A stretch of DNA of 64,000 nucleotides from Methyloceanibacter superfactus (GTDB lineage: Bacteria > Pseudomonadota > Alphaproteobacteria > Rhizobiales > Methyloligellaceae): contig NZ_LPWF01000023.1 in the NCBI RefSeq assembly GCF_001723305.1, positions 115,001 through 179,000 of the forward strand. Direction: 5' to 3'. This document shows positions 10,004 through 19,401 of this stretch, in pieces. The translations under genes and the position numbers were made by a program. Below the pieces are notes generated by a model, which was not told the origin of the DNA, did not search any database, and saw only the letters and a list, made by a program, of their open reading frames with translations. Positions within the stretch are counted from its first letter, which is position 1; every line of letters starts with the position of its first letter.

Positions 10004-10882
10004 CTAGCCGGCCCTCGGAGGGGCCCCGGCGAGGACGCAGCGGGGCCGTCCGGCCAAATCGAACCGCACATCGTCCGCCTCGACCGTGAGGCCCGCCGCC
10101 CGGAACAGCGCGGCTACGGCCCCGGCCTGGGTGGGGCCGATCTCAACCAAAATGCTCCCCCCAGGCGCCAGCACCGAGCGAGCGCTCTCGGCGATGCGCC
10201 GGTAGGCATCGAGCCCATCCGCCCCGCCATCGAGCGCCGCCCGCGGATCGTAGGCCGCCACGTCCCGGGCAAGGCCGGCGATCTCCTCGGACGGGATATA
10301 CGGCGGATTGGACACGATGAGGTCAAACGAGCCCTCGATCCCGTCGAGCCAATCGGCGGCGATGAACCGGGCGCGGGGCGCCAGCCCCAGACGCTCCGCG
10401 TTCTCAGCGGCAAGCCGCAACGCACCGTCGCACATGTCGGTGCCGAGGCCTTGGGCTTCCGGCAACTCGGCGAGCAGCGTGAGCAGGATGCAGCCGGAGC
10501 CGGTGCCGAGATCGAGGAGCTTGAGCGGCCGACGCTGCCCGCCATCCCGGCCAATGACGTCCAGCACCGCGGCGATCAGCGTCTCGGTGTCGGGGCGCGG
10601 GTCGAGCGTATCGCGGCCGACGAGAAAGTCCCGGCCGTAGAATTCCCGCACGCCGCGGATGCGCGAGACCGGCTCGCCCTGGAGTCGCCGCGCGACAAAA
10701 CTCGCAAGCTGCGCCGCCACGTCCGACGAAACCTCATCGCGGCTTCGCGCGATCAGCGCCTCATGGCTGAGGCCTGCGGCATGGCAGAGCAGCAGCCGCG
10801 CATCCAGGGCCGGCGTGTCGATGCCGGCCTCCCGCAGCGTCCGCGTGGCCGCCCCGCGCGCCGCCTCGAGCGTCCCGGTCAC
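10004..10882 (-). CDS. prmC: Peptide chain release factor N5-glutamine methyltransferase
   Basis: 292 residues, starting with a GTG that overlaps the prfA stop (GTGA at 10879-10882), so the two are translationally coupled. It methylates the Gln of the GGQ loop in release factors using S-adenosylmethionine. The N-terminal helical substrate-binding domain is followed by a Rossmann methyltransferase fold: the SAM-binding loop [15 protein letters not shown] and the catalytic motif [12 protein letters not shown], diagnostic of the Gln/Asn N-methyltransferases. Pairing with prfA confirms the role. Confidence 0.97.
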   Translation of the reverse strand: MTGTLEAARGAATRTLREAGIDTPALDARLLLCHAAGLSHEALIARSRDEVSSDVAAQLASFVARRLQGEPVSRIRGVREFYGRDFLVGRDTLDPRPDTETLIAAVLDVIGRDGGQRRPLKLLDLGTGSGCILLTLLAELPEAQGLGTDMCDGALRLAAENAERLGLAPRARFIAADWLDGIEGSFDLIVSNPPYIPSEEIAGLARDVAAYDPRAALDGGADGLDAYRRIAESARSVLAPGGSILVEIGPTQAGAVAALFRAAGLTVEADDVRFDLAGRPRCVLAGAPPRAG

Positions 10883-11967
10883 GCTTCGTGCTCCTGCATG
10901 TCGGCAAGTTGGCTCGTCTGCTGCTCGGTGATCAGCGCATCGATGATCTCATCCAGCGCCGGCTCGCCCTCCAGCACCATTTGCAACTGGTGCGTGGTGA
11001 GACCGATACGGTGATCGGTGACGCGGCCTTGCGGGAAATTATAGGTGCGGATGCGCTGGGACCGGTCGCCCGTGCCGATCTGGCTGCGGCGGTCTTGCGC
11101 CCGCTCCTCGTCGAGCTTGGCGCGTTCCAGATCGTAGAGCCGCGCGCGCAGCACCTTCATGGCTTTCGCCCGGTTCTTGTGTTGCGACTTCTCGTCTTGC
11201 TGGATGACCACGAGACCCGAAGGGATATGCGTGATCCGGACCGCGCTGTCGGTGGTGTTCACCGACTGTCCGCCGGGACCGCTCGCCCGGTACACGTCGA
11301 CGCGCAAATCCTTCTCGTCAACCTTGACGTCGACCTCCTCCTCGGGAAGCACGGCCACCGTCGCCGCCGAGGTATGAATGCGCCCTTGCGCTTCGGTTTC
11401 CGGCACGCGCTGCACCCGGTGCACGCCGGACTCGAATTTCATCCGGGCGAACACGCCCTTGCCGGTGATATTGGCGATGATCTCTTTATATCCACCATTG
11501 GCGGACTCGCTCGCCGACATGACATTGACCTTCCAGCCCTGCCGGTCCGCATAGCGCTGATACATGCGGAACAGATCGCCCGCGAACAGCGCCGCCTCTT
11601 CGCCGCCGGTACCTGCCCGGACCTCGAGGATCGCGCTCTTCTCGTCGGCTTCGTCCTTGGGCAGCAGCTGGATTTTCAGGTGGTGCTCTAGCTCTTCGAT
11701 CTTCGCGTCGAGCCCTTCGATCTCCTCCTCGGCGAGCGTCAACATGGCCTTGTCCGAGGTGCGGTCGTCGATGATTTCCTGCAAGCCGTCACGCTCGTGC
11801 TGCGCCTCGCGCAGCGCCGTGATGGTGGCGACGATGGGATCGAGCTCTGAAAACTCGCGGGAGAGACGCACATAGCTCTCCTGGTCGGCACCGGCGGCAA
11901 GGCTGTCTTGCACCGTCTGCCAACGGGCGACGAGATGGTCGAGCTTCTCGGCTGGAATAGTCGTCAT
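10879..11967 (-). CDS. prfA: Peptide chain release factor 1
   Basis: 362 residues, full length. RF1 ends translation at UAA and UAG codons. The peptidyl-hydrolase loop is seen as [20 protein letters not shown], with the GGQ glutamine that PrmC methylates. A long charged coiled-coil N-terminal region comes before it. It lies 18 bases after the HTH membrane protein gene and overlaps prmC by four bases, giving a short operon. Intact in this sequence. Confidence 0.98.
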   Translation of the reverse strand: MTTIPAEKLDHLVARWQTVQDSLAAGADQESYVRLSREFSELDPIVATITALREAQHERDGLQEIIDDRTSDKAMLTLAEEEIEGLDAKIEELEHHLKIQLLPKDEADEKSAILEVRAGTGGEEAALFAGDLFRMYQRYADRQGWKVNVMSASESANGGYKEIIANITGKGVFARMKFESGVHRVQRVPETEAQGRIHTSAATVAVLPEEEVDVKVDEKDLRVDVYRASGPGGQSVNTTDSAVRITHIPSGLVVIQQDEKSQHKNRAKAMKVLRARLYDLERAKLDEERAQDRRSQIGTGDRSQRIRTYNFPQGRVTDHRIGLTTHQLQMVLEGEPALDEIIDALITEQQTSQLADMQEHEA

Positions 11968-11985
11968 GGGATGAGGCGGGAAAGC

Positions 11986-13067
11986 CTAGAAATTGTTCGG
12001 AAGCCGGTCAGCCTTGCGGCTGCGCGGGTCGTCCGGATCCAAGACGGGATCGGAGGTGTCGAAAGACCCCGAGGACGACGTCGGACCGGATGAATCGCTC
12101 AACGCCATCCATAGTCCAAAGCCGATCACCGACGCAATCAGCGCGACGAGGCCCCATTTCAGCAAAGCGGGCCTCTTGCGCGCCGGCGCCGACTCCGCCT
12201 CGCCCATGAACGCGGCGTCTTCCACCGGTTGCGGCGCACCCCCGGCCTCGAAGCCCGCATCCGCCTCGAAGCTCGCGTCGCCTCGAAGCCCGCGTCCGGC
12301 GGGAGGCCGTAGGGATCGGGCTGGAAGCCGCCGGGGTCCGGCTGGAGGCCATGGGGATCCGGCTGGAATTGGGCATCCGGCTGGAACCCGTGAGGATCGG
12401 GCTGGAGGCCCTGGGGCTCAGGCGGGAAGGCTTGCGGTGCCGGCTGACGGGCCGGCTGCTGCGGCCGAACCGGTTGTTGCGGTTGCGCCGGACGGGCCTG
12501 CGGCTGCGGCGCGGCTTGCGGACCATTCTGCCAGGCGGGCGCCTGCGGCGCGGGAGCTTGCGGCGCCGAGGCCCTGGGTGCAGGTGCCTGGGGTGCCGGA
12601 GCCTGGCCGGCCTGCTTTGGCATGCCTTGCATCCCGCCTTGCGGGAATTGCGGCGCGCCGCCCGGCCACGGAGCCTGGGGCTGCGCCCTCACTTGCTGTC
12701 CGTTCGGCCAATTCGGCGCTTGCGGCATGGGCGGCAGGGACGGGGCGGCATTGCCGCCGCCCTGGGGCGCCATGACCGGAACGTCAGGCATGGTCTTCGG
12801 CCGCAACTCGACGATTCCCGCTTCGATCTGCGCATAAATGCGCCGTAGCAACGGACGGGTATCGAGATTGAGCAGCGTGCCATAGGCGTTGACGACGCGG
12901 CAGGTCTCCGGCCAGGGCGGCAGCGCGTAAAGCGCGCCCTGCTCAAGCGCCTGGACCACCTCGATGGGGGCGGCGATCTGGGCGGCGAGATCTGTTTCGG
13001 TCAGGCTGCTGGCAGCCCTCAAGTCCCGAAACAACTCGGCCACTTCCGCATCATAGCCGGCTGGCAT
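11986..13067 (-). CDS. HTH-domain, Pro/Gln-rich single-pass membrane protein, one frameshift
   Basis: About 360 residues after repair. Residues 5-75 look like a Cro/RodZ-type helix-turn-helix (LFRDLRAASSLTETDLAAQI). Residues 100-290 are a very Pro/Gln/Ala-rich linker ending in short PDPHG-type repeats. A single transmembrane helix follows (LLKWGLVALIASVIGFGLWM), then about 38 Ser/Asp-rich residues. The break near 12281 is mended by one G (GAGGCGACGCG to GAGGCGGACGCG), which restores the repeat FEADASFEADAGFEA. The layout of HTH, linker and membrane helix is like a RodZ homologue, though with the HTH facing the cytosol and no recognisable RodZ C-terminal domain. A role in envelope or shape control is inference. 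Confidence 0.7.
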
Positions 13068-13275
13068 TTCTCAATCCCGTGAATATCAAGACGCCCGCCG
13101 TCCGCGGGCGGCGACGGGTCTGCTGGTAACTGCTACGGCCCCGCTTTCGTTGCTCGGCCGGCCCCATCTCCTGCGATCCTTCGGCTAACACAAGCCCAAT
13201 GTCGGCGAGTTTGCAAGCCTTCGAAAGGCTACCATATTGCTGCGCCAATTGCCGACTCCTCGCTCGCCCCTGCGG

Positions 13276-15531
13276 CTAAATCTGCACGCCACTGTCGGCG
13301 GCGAAGCGTTTCAAATCTTCGCGAAGCGAGGTCTTCTTGGTGTCGAGCAGCTCATCCAGCCGTTGCTGGAGATTGCCGGCGTCGAGCGACAAGATCATGG
13401 CCTTGACCGGGCCCACGGAGGCCGGCGCCATCGAGATCGAGCGGAAGCCGAGGCCGATCAGCGCCATCGCCTCGAGCGGCTTTCCGGCCATTTCGCCGCA
13501 CAGCGTGAGCGGCACGTCATGCTTATCCGCCGACCGCACGATGTGGCGGAATGCTTTGAGCGCGGCCGGGTTGAGGCTGTCGAAGCGGTCCGACACGCGG
13601 ACATTGCCGCGGTCCGCGGCGAACAGGAACTGCATCAGATCGTTGGACCCCACCGAGGCGAAATCGGCGAGCGGAAGGACGCTGTCGAGTTGCCACAGTA
13701 GGGCCGGCACCTCGATCATGGCGCCGACCATGAGCCGCTTCGGCTCCGGGCGGCCGTGCCGCATGAGGATCTTCACCTCGCGGTCGATCAGCCGGCGCGC
13801 CGCCTCGAACTCCGACACGTCGGAGATCATCGGCAGCATGATGCGGATCTCGCGCCCATTCGCCGCCCTGAGCAGTGCCCGGATCTGGGTGCGGAACAGG
13901 GCCGGCCGGTCGAGCGCCATGCGGATCGCCCGCCAGCCGAGCGCCGGGTTTTCTTCCCGCGCCGGCGCGGAAATAGGGCAGCACCTTGTCGCCGCCGTCG
14001 AGCGAGCGGAACACCACGGCCGATCGCCGGCGGCATCGAGGATCGCCTTATAGAGGCGCGTCTGCTGGTTCAGCCGCGGGAAGGTCGACGAGATCATGAA
14101 CTGCAGCTCGGTGCGGAAGAGGCCGATGCCGTCGGCACCGGACTGGTCGAGATGCGGCAGATCGAACAACAGCCCCGCGTTGATGTTCAGGCTCACCCGC
14201 TGGTCGTCGAGGGTCATGGCGGGCACATCGCGCAGCGCCGCGTATTGCGCCTGCCGCCGCGCCATGAAGCGGACCTTGTCCGAATAGGCCGAGATGACCT
14301 CTTGGGTCGGCCGCAGATGCAACTCGCCGCCCGCAGCGTCGAGAATGGCCGCGTCGCCCTGCTCGACGGCATCGAGTACGCCGTCGCATTGTGTGATGGC
14401 GGCGATGCCGAGCGCCCGGGCCACGATGGCCACATGGCTGTTGGCGCCGCCCTCCTCCAGCACGAGACCGCGCAGGCGCTGGCGGTCGTAATCGAGCAGC
14501 TCGCCCGGCCCCATGGTGCGGGCGATGACGATGGCGTCCTCGGGCAGATTGCCCGTGGCGCCCGTCTCCGTGCCGCCCGACAACAGACGCAGCAGACGGT
14601 TGGACAGATCGTCGATGTCGTGCAGGCGGTCGCGGAACCGCTGATCGGGCATGCGCAGCATGCGCGCGCGGGTATCGTTGCGCACGCGCTGCACGGCGGC
14701 CTCGGCGGTCAATCCCGTGGCCAGCGCCTCGTCGAGCCGCCGCCGCCAGCCGTGGTCATGGGCGAACATGCGGAATGCCTCGAGCACTTCCCGGTGCTCG
14801 CCGGCCCGCGCCATGTCGCCCCGGTCCATCATCTCGTCGATCATGGTGGTGAGGTCTTCGATGGCCTGGAGCAGCCGCCGCCGCTCGAGCTCGACGTCCT
14901 CGGCGATGAGGCGAGTGACCACGATGCGCGGCTCGTGCAGCACGATATGGCCGAGCGCCACGCCCTCGGAGATGGGCTGGCCGGTGAACCGCGCATTGGC
15001 GTCGCGGCGGGTTTCGGCCGTGACCTCCTCGGTGACGAATCCGCCCGAGGCGATCATCTCGGCGATCACCATCGCCGTGGTCTGGAGCGCCTCGACCTCC
15101 TCGTCGCTATATTGGCGCATGGTCCGGTTCTGCACCGTCAGCACGCCGATCGTGTGGCCGCCGCGCAGGATCGGCACGCCGACGAAGGAGTGATAGATCT
15201 CCTCGCCCGTCTCCGGCCGGTAGGAGAAAGCCGGGTGATGCTGGGCGTCGGCGAATTGCTTCGGCTCGGCCTGCTCGGCGATCAAGCCGACCAGACCCTC
15301 GCCCGGCTTCAAATGGGTGTTGTGGACGGCGCCCGGGTTCAGGCCCTCCGTGGCCACCAGCTCCAGCGTGCCGTCGCGCCGCCGCAAATAGAGCGAGCAC
15401 ACCTCGGCCACGATGTTGGAGGCGATCAGCACCACCACCTTGTCGAGGCGAGCCTGCGCGCTCTCGTGCTCCGCCATCACCTCGCGGAGGCGACGGAGCA
15501 TCTGTCTTGGGGCACCAACTGACGCAGGCAT
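13276..15531 (-). CDS. ptsP: Nitrogen-PTS phosphotransferase EI(Ntr)
   Basis: 751 residues. It autophosphorylates from PEP and passes phosphate to NPr, heading the regulatory nitrogen PTS. Order: GAF domain (residues 20-165), EI N-domain, phospho-His domain with GGANSHVAIVARALG (the active His follows Ser), and a PEP-binding barrel (ASVGSNDLMQFLFAADRGN, TLCGEMAGKPLEA). Around residues 500-520 the frame shifts and returns: a C missing near 14027 (GATCGGCCGTGGTG) and one extra base near 13972. The middle frame reads VVFRSLDGGDKVLPYFR, the conserved sequence. lysC lies 80 bases upstream, a common arrangement in Hyphomicrobiales. Confidence 0.96.
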   Translation of the reverse strand: MPASVGAPRQMLRRLREVMAEHESAQARLDKVVVLIASNIVAEVCSLYLRRRDGTLELVATEGLNPGAVHNTHLKPGEGLVGLIAEQAEPKQFADAQHHPAFSYRPETGEEIYHSFVGVPILRGGHTIGVLTVQNRTMRQYSDEEVEALQTTAMVIAEMIASGGFVTEEVTAETRRDANARFTGQPISEGVALGHIVLHEPRIVVTRLIAEDVELERRRLLQAIEDLTTMIDEMMDRGDMARAGEHREVLEAFRMFAHDHGWRRRLDEALATGLTAEAAVQRVRNDTRARMLRMPDQRFRDRLHDIDDLSNRLLRLLSGGTETGATGNLPEDAIVIARTMGPGELLDYDRQRLRGLVLEEGGANSHVAIVARALGIAAITQCDGVLDAVEQGDAAILDAAGGELHLRPTQEVISAYSDKVRFMARRQAQYAALRDVPAMTLDDQRVSLNINAGLLFDLPHLDQSGADGIGLFRTELQFMISSTFPRLNQQTRLYKAILDAAGDRPWCSARSTAATRCCPISAPAREENPALGWRAIRMALDRPALFRTQIRALLRAANGREIRIMLPMISDVSEFEAARRLIDREVKILMRHGRPEPKRLMVGAMIEVPALLWQLDSVLPLADFASVGSNDLMQFLFAADRGNVRVSDRFDSLNPAALKAFRHIVRSADKHDVPLTLCGEMAGKPLEAMALIGLGFRSISMAPASVGPVKAMILSLDAGNLQQRLDELLDTKKTSLREDLKRFAADSGVQI

Positions 15532-15611
15532 AGCTACCCGTCCTCGCCGACCGGAGAAGCGGCGGACCTAGCGTCTCAAAGAGAAGAGAGTAAGGCTGGC
15601 CGCTTCATCCG

Positions 15612-16907
15612 CTAACGGTCTAATCCGAACAAGGAATGCAAGGTCCGCACCGCAAGCTCGGCATAGGCCGCATCGATCAATACGCTGATTTTGATCTCGG
15701 ATGTCGAGATCGCCTCGATATTGATGCCCTTTTCGGCAAGCGCGCTGAACATTTGCGCGGCAACCCCAGCGTGGCTCCGCATACCGACGCCAATCGCCGA
15801 CACCTTGGCGATGTCGGTCGAGCCACGCAAGTCCAAATAGCCGATGGAGTCCTTGGAATTCCTCAAAACTTCGAGCGCCCGGTCGAGATCGGCGCTCTGC
15901 ACCGTGAAGGTCATATCGGTGTGGCGCCCGTCGTCGGACACATTCTGCACGATCATGTCGACATTGATGTGGGCCTCGGCCAGCGGGCCGAACACTTGCG
16001 CCGCGACGCCCGGCTTATCGGCCACTTTGAGCAGAGTCACCTTGGCCTCGTCCCGCGCATAGGCAATTCCACTGACGACGTTTTGCTCCACGATCTCATC
16101 CTCATGGCAAACGAGTGTTCCCAGTCCCCCGCCGGTCTCGGCATCGCCCTTGCCGGCCAGGTCGGGCGCATCAAAGCTCGAGCGCACGAGCACCCGCACG
16201 CCCTTCTGCATGGCAAGCTCGACCGATCGCGTCTGTAGCACCTTGGCCCCTTGCGAGGCCATTTCCAGCATTTCCTCGTAGGAGATGCGGTCGAGGCGAT
16301 GCGCCTTCGGCACCACGCGGGGATCGGTGGTGTAGACCCCATCCACGTCCGTATAGATGTCGCAGCGGTCGGCTTGCAACGCCGCCGCCAAGGCCACGGC
16401 ACTCGTATCGGAGCCGCCGCGCCCGAGCGTCGCGATACGGTTCCCCGGCGCGATGCCCTGGAAGCCGGCGATGACGGCCACCTCGCCGTCGAGCATCCGC
16501 GCCTTGAGCTCGCCCACCTCCACGCCGGTGATGCGCGCGGCGCGGTGGGCCGCGTCGGTCCGCAACGGGATCTGCCAGCCCTGCCAGGACCGGGCCTGCA
16601 CGCCGGCAGCCTGGAGCACGAGCGCCAGCAGCCCCGAGGTCACCTGCTCGCCGGAGGACACCACCGCGTCATATTCGCGGGTGTCGTAATGGGCCGAAGC
16701 CGCCGCGCCGTTCTGGCTGCGCACCTTGTAGCCCCACGCCTCCTCGACGAGCGCCACGAGCTGGTTGGTCTGCCCGGCCATGGCCGATACCACGACGGCG
16801 CAAGCGTTTCCGCCGTCGACCTCGCGCTTCACATGCGCCGCGACATTGCGGATGCGCTCGAGATCGGCCACCGACGTGCCGCCAAATTTCAACACCAGCA
16901 GGGACAT
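15612..16907 (-). CDS. lysC: Aspartokinase
   Basis: 431 residues. It phosphorylates aspartate, the first step towards lysine, threonine, methionine and diaminopimelate. The kinase domain begins LVLKFGGTSVADLERIR and includes TLGRGGSDTSAVALAAALQ. The C-terminal third holds two ACT domains (EAKVTLLKVADKPGVAAQVF and IGVGMRSHAGVAAQMF), the sites of feedback inhibition by lysine or threonine in this family. A GC-rich hairpin lies just upstream of the start. No defects. Confidence 0.98.
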   Translation of the reverse strand: MSLLVLKFGGTSVADLERIRNVAAHVKREVDGGNACAVVVSAMAGQTNQLVALVEEAWGYKVRSQNGAAASAHYDTREYDAVVSSGEQVTSGLLALVLQAAGVQARSWQGWQIPLRTDAAHRAARITGVEVGELKARMLDGEVAVIAGFQGIAPGNRIATLGRGGSDTSAVALAAALQADRCDIYTDVDGVYTTDPRVVPKAHRLDRISYEEMLEMASQGAKVLQTRSVELAMQKGVRVLVRSSFDAPDLAGKGDAETGGGLGTLVCHEDEIVEQNVVSGIAYARDEAKVTLLKVADKPGVAAQVFGPLAEAHINVDMIVQNVSDDGRHTDMTFTVQSADLDRALEVLRNSKDSIGYLDLRGSTDIAKVSAIGVGMRSHAGVAAQMFSALAEKGINIEAISTSEIKISVLIDAAYAELAVRTLHSLFGLDR

Positions 16908-16925
16908 GACTGCTCACAAGAAGAG

Positions 16926-16950
16926 GGCCGGCCCCATTTTTGGACCGGCC
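16926..16950 (-). promoter_or_regulatory. Hairpin in the lysC leader
   Basis: In the minus-strand RNA GGCCGGUCC pairs with GGGCCGGCC, nine pairs including one G-U, with a short A-rich loop, ending 19 bases before the lysC ATG. On the plus strand the G-U becomes a C-A mismatch, so the fold favours the lysC transcript. No T-run follows, so it is not an ordinary terminator. Function unknown. Confidence 0.4.
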
Positions 16951-17049
16951 GGCAAAATTCGGCTCTTTCATACTGATTGGGGCCGAAAGCCGCAACATGG
17001 CTCTGGGCTCCTTGACAGGCGGTGAAGGCCAAAGGTCAATGGCCCTCCC

Positions 17050-17810
17050 ATGGCCCCCGCCACCGACAAGTCCACGAGCGAGAGCTCGACCACCCTCGAT
17101 ACCGACGAGGTCGCCCGCTTCGCCAAGCTGGCCGCCGAATGGTGGGACACCAAGGGCCCGTTCGCGCCGCTCCACCGCATCAACCCGACCCGGCTCACTT
17201 ATATCCGGGACCAGCTCTGCACCCATTTCGGCCGCGATCCCAAGGCGGCGCCCAGCCTCTCAGGCTCACGGTGCTCGATATCGGCTGCGGCGGCGGGTTG
17301 GTGGCCGAGCCCCTGACCCGCCTCGGGGCGCATGTCACCGGTATCGACCCGGCGCCAGAGACTATCGAGGCGGCCAAGACCCATTCCCAGGCGCGGGCCT
17401 CGACATCGCCTATCGGGCGGCGACCGCGGAAGAGCTCGCCGGCGAGGGCCAGCAGTTCGACGCCGTGCTTCTGCTTGAGGTGGTCGAGCATGTGCCGGAC
17501 GTGCCGGCTTTCCTGAAGCGCCTCGCGCCCTGGTGAAGCCCGGCGGCGTGATGATCCTGTCGACCCTCAACCGCACGCTGAAGGCCTATGCGCTGGCCAT
17601 CGTCGCGCCGAGCTCGTCCTGCGCTGGGTACCGGTCGGCACCCACCAATGGGAGCGGTTTGTCCGGCCGGAGGAGTTGAAATCAGCCCTGAGCGCCGCAG
17701 GCCTCACCCCGGGCGGCACCAAGGGCATGGTCTACAATCCGCTGACGGATGTGTGGAGCCTGTCAGGCGACACCGACGTGAACTATTTCGCCACCGCCAC
17801 CAAGGCGTGA
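17050..17810 (+). CDS. ubiG: Ubiquinone biosynthesis O-methyltransferase, four frameshifts
   Basis: Expected about 254 residues. It performs the two O-methylations of ubiquinone synthesis. Pieces in successive frames match the family in order: [21 protein letters not shown], then [21 protein letters not shown] (SAM loop), [29 protein letters not shown], and [14 protein letters not shown] to the stop. One base is missing near 17267 (GGC-CTCACG), 17392 (GCG-GCGGGC), 17531 (GCGCCG-CTG) and 17605 (GTC-GGCGCC). All four are single losses inside G/C runs. Four independent losses in an essential gene with fully conserved sequence between them argue for poor local read quality rather than decay. Divergent from lysC. 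Confidence 0.9.
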
Positions 17811-17823
17811 GCCGAAGATCCGC

Positions 17824-18746
17824 CTAGTAGCCCGGAGGACGGAACCAACGCTGGCCACGCTGACGCTGCTGGCGCTGGGCCGGAGGGGCCTCGTAATAGG
17901 GCTGGAACAGACGACGGCGCTTGCGGCGGACCGGCGGCGCCTCGTCGTAATAGCCGTAGCGGCCGTAATAGCCGTTCTGATCGCGGCCCCGGTAGTCGGG
18001 ATAGGCCGGCTGCCGCTGACGCTGGCTCGCCACATTGGACTCACCGCCGGGCGAGACGCCCGTCAACACCACCTGGGTGTTTTTCAGGCCCTTCTCCTCG
18101 ACCAGCTTGAACAGGGTCTCGGCGTTCTTCGGCGCCAGGCGCACGCACCATGGCTGGCGGGGCTGCCGAGCTTCTTCGTTTCATTGCTGGCGTGGATCGC
18201 GTGCCCCTTCTTCGTGAAGAAGATGGCGTGCGGCATGGCCGCGTTGTCCCACTGCTTGCTGTACCAAATCTTGTTCATCGACGAGGCGGTATAGCTCCCC
18301 GACGGGGTGGAATAGCCGCGCATGCCGGTGGACACGGGCCAGCTATACGTCTCGACGCCGTCCACGAACACCGTCATCTGCTGCGTGGTCTTGTCCACAT
18401 CCACGAGCACCTGGGAGGCCGGCTCGGTGTCGACAGGGTCGGTATCGGCGGTTTCGGTATCGCTCGTGTCCGTATCGCCGGTCTCGGGATTTGCCTGCGG
18501 GTCGCTGGTGACGGTCTCGATCTCGGCATCGGTGTCCGCGTCCGGCTGGGTGGCCGCCGAATCGGTCTCCGATTCGTTTTGCGGACCGGCGAGACGCGAC
18601 GGTGATTCGGTGGCTTGAGCCTCGGGCGCGGTGGCGTGATCGGCCGGCTCGGCGCTCACCGGAAAGGCCAGCATGACGGCCAAAAGACCGGCGGCGAGCA
18701 CCTGAAATGGCAGATTTCTGTGATTTAGCAGATTAGAGAGGCGCAT
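17824..18746 (-). CDS. Exported L,D-transpeptidase (YkuD domain), one frameshift
   Basis: About 307 residues after repair. Residues 1-32 are a signal peptide (LLAVMLAFPVSAEPA). Residues 35-120 form an acidic Asp/Thr/Glu linker. The YkuD catalytic domain follows, with STGMRGYSTPSGSYT and AIFFTKKGHAIHAS. The catalytic motif sits at the break: the raw frame reads SPASHGACAW; adding one T near 18147 gives SHGCVRLAPKNAETLF, the family's SHGC(I/V)R with the nucleophile Cys. The tail is rich in Gln, Arg and Tyr. Such enzymes make 3-3 peptidoglycan cross-links or attach proteins to it in the periplasm. The tail-to-tail neighbour is ubiG. Confidence 0.92.
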
Positions 18747-18954
18747 TTTGTCGTTCCCTGGTTACGCGCAAACCACCGCCCGGCAGCCTTAGAATACAGG
18801 CTAACAAGGCCTTACCAGGCGCCTCGCGAGAAGTTGTCCCGACTTTTGTACCGGAGGCCCCCAAACAAGACGTTACCTCACAATGACAAACCTATGATGG
18901 CAACGTCCGGATTTCAAACGTCCCCACCGCAATTCCGTTCCTCAGTTCCGCTCC

Positions 18955-19401
18955 TCAGTTCCGCTCCTTGGGCAATGGCGGCAACGGCAGGACCGGGACA
19001 CCCTCCTCCTGGAGCGAGTTGGCCTCCTCCGTCGTCACCTCACCATAGATGCTGCGGGCTTCGGCCTCGCCGTAGTGAATCTTCCGGGCTTCCTCCGGAA
19101 ACGCCTTGCCCACATCCTCGGCATTGGCTTTGAGATAGTCCCGCAAGCCTTCGAGGACCGCATAGGTTTGCTGACCGCCGCCCTCTTGCGGCTTTTCGCC
19201 CGGCTCCGATCCATCCTCGCCCTCGGACCTCGACTTGCCGCGGAGCACCGCGGGCGCCATCGGCGCCTTCTCCACCCTGTCGCTGCCACAATCCGGGCAA
19301 GTGATGACGCCGGCCTCCGCCTGCTCGTCATAGGAGGCTCCGGATGAGAACCAGGCATCGAAGCCGTGGCCTTGATCGCAAGCGAGCGCGAAGCGGATCA
19401 T
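18955..19401 (-). CDS. DUF1178 protein
   Basis: 148 residues. The family's start is clear: MIRFALACDQGHGFDAWFSS, followed by a CPDC pair (ITCPDCGSDRVEKAPMAPAV); with an earlier Cys and His this may bind zinc. The C-terminal helical part (RDYLKANAEDVGKAFPEEARKIHYGEAEARSIYG) is conserved. It overlaps the upstream amidase gene by four bases, so the nitrilase-family gene and this one are co-translated. The function of the family is not known. Confidence 0.92.
   Translation of the reverse strand: MIRFALACDQGHGFDAWFSSGASYDEQAEAGVITCPDCGSDRVEKAPMAPAVLRGKSRSEGEDGSEPGEKPQEGGGQQTYAVLEGLRDYLKANAEDVGKAFPEEARKIHYGEAEARSIYGEVTTEEANSLQEEGVPVLPLPPLPKERN

Noticed and set aside
13051..13248. 65-codon open frame upstream of the HTH protein
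   Set aside because: It overlaps the real start of the HTH gene and shows no domain.
13756..15522. 588-codon open frame on the plus strand opposite ptsP
   Set aside because: Antisense shadow of a gene with clear EI(Ntr) motifs; no domain in the plus-strand translation.
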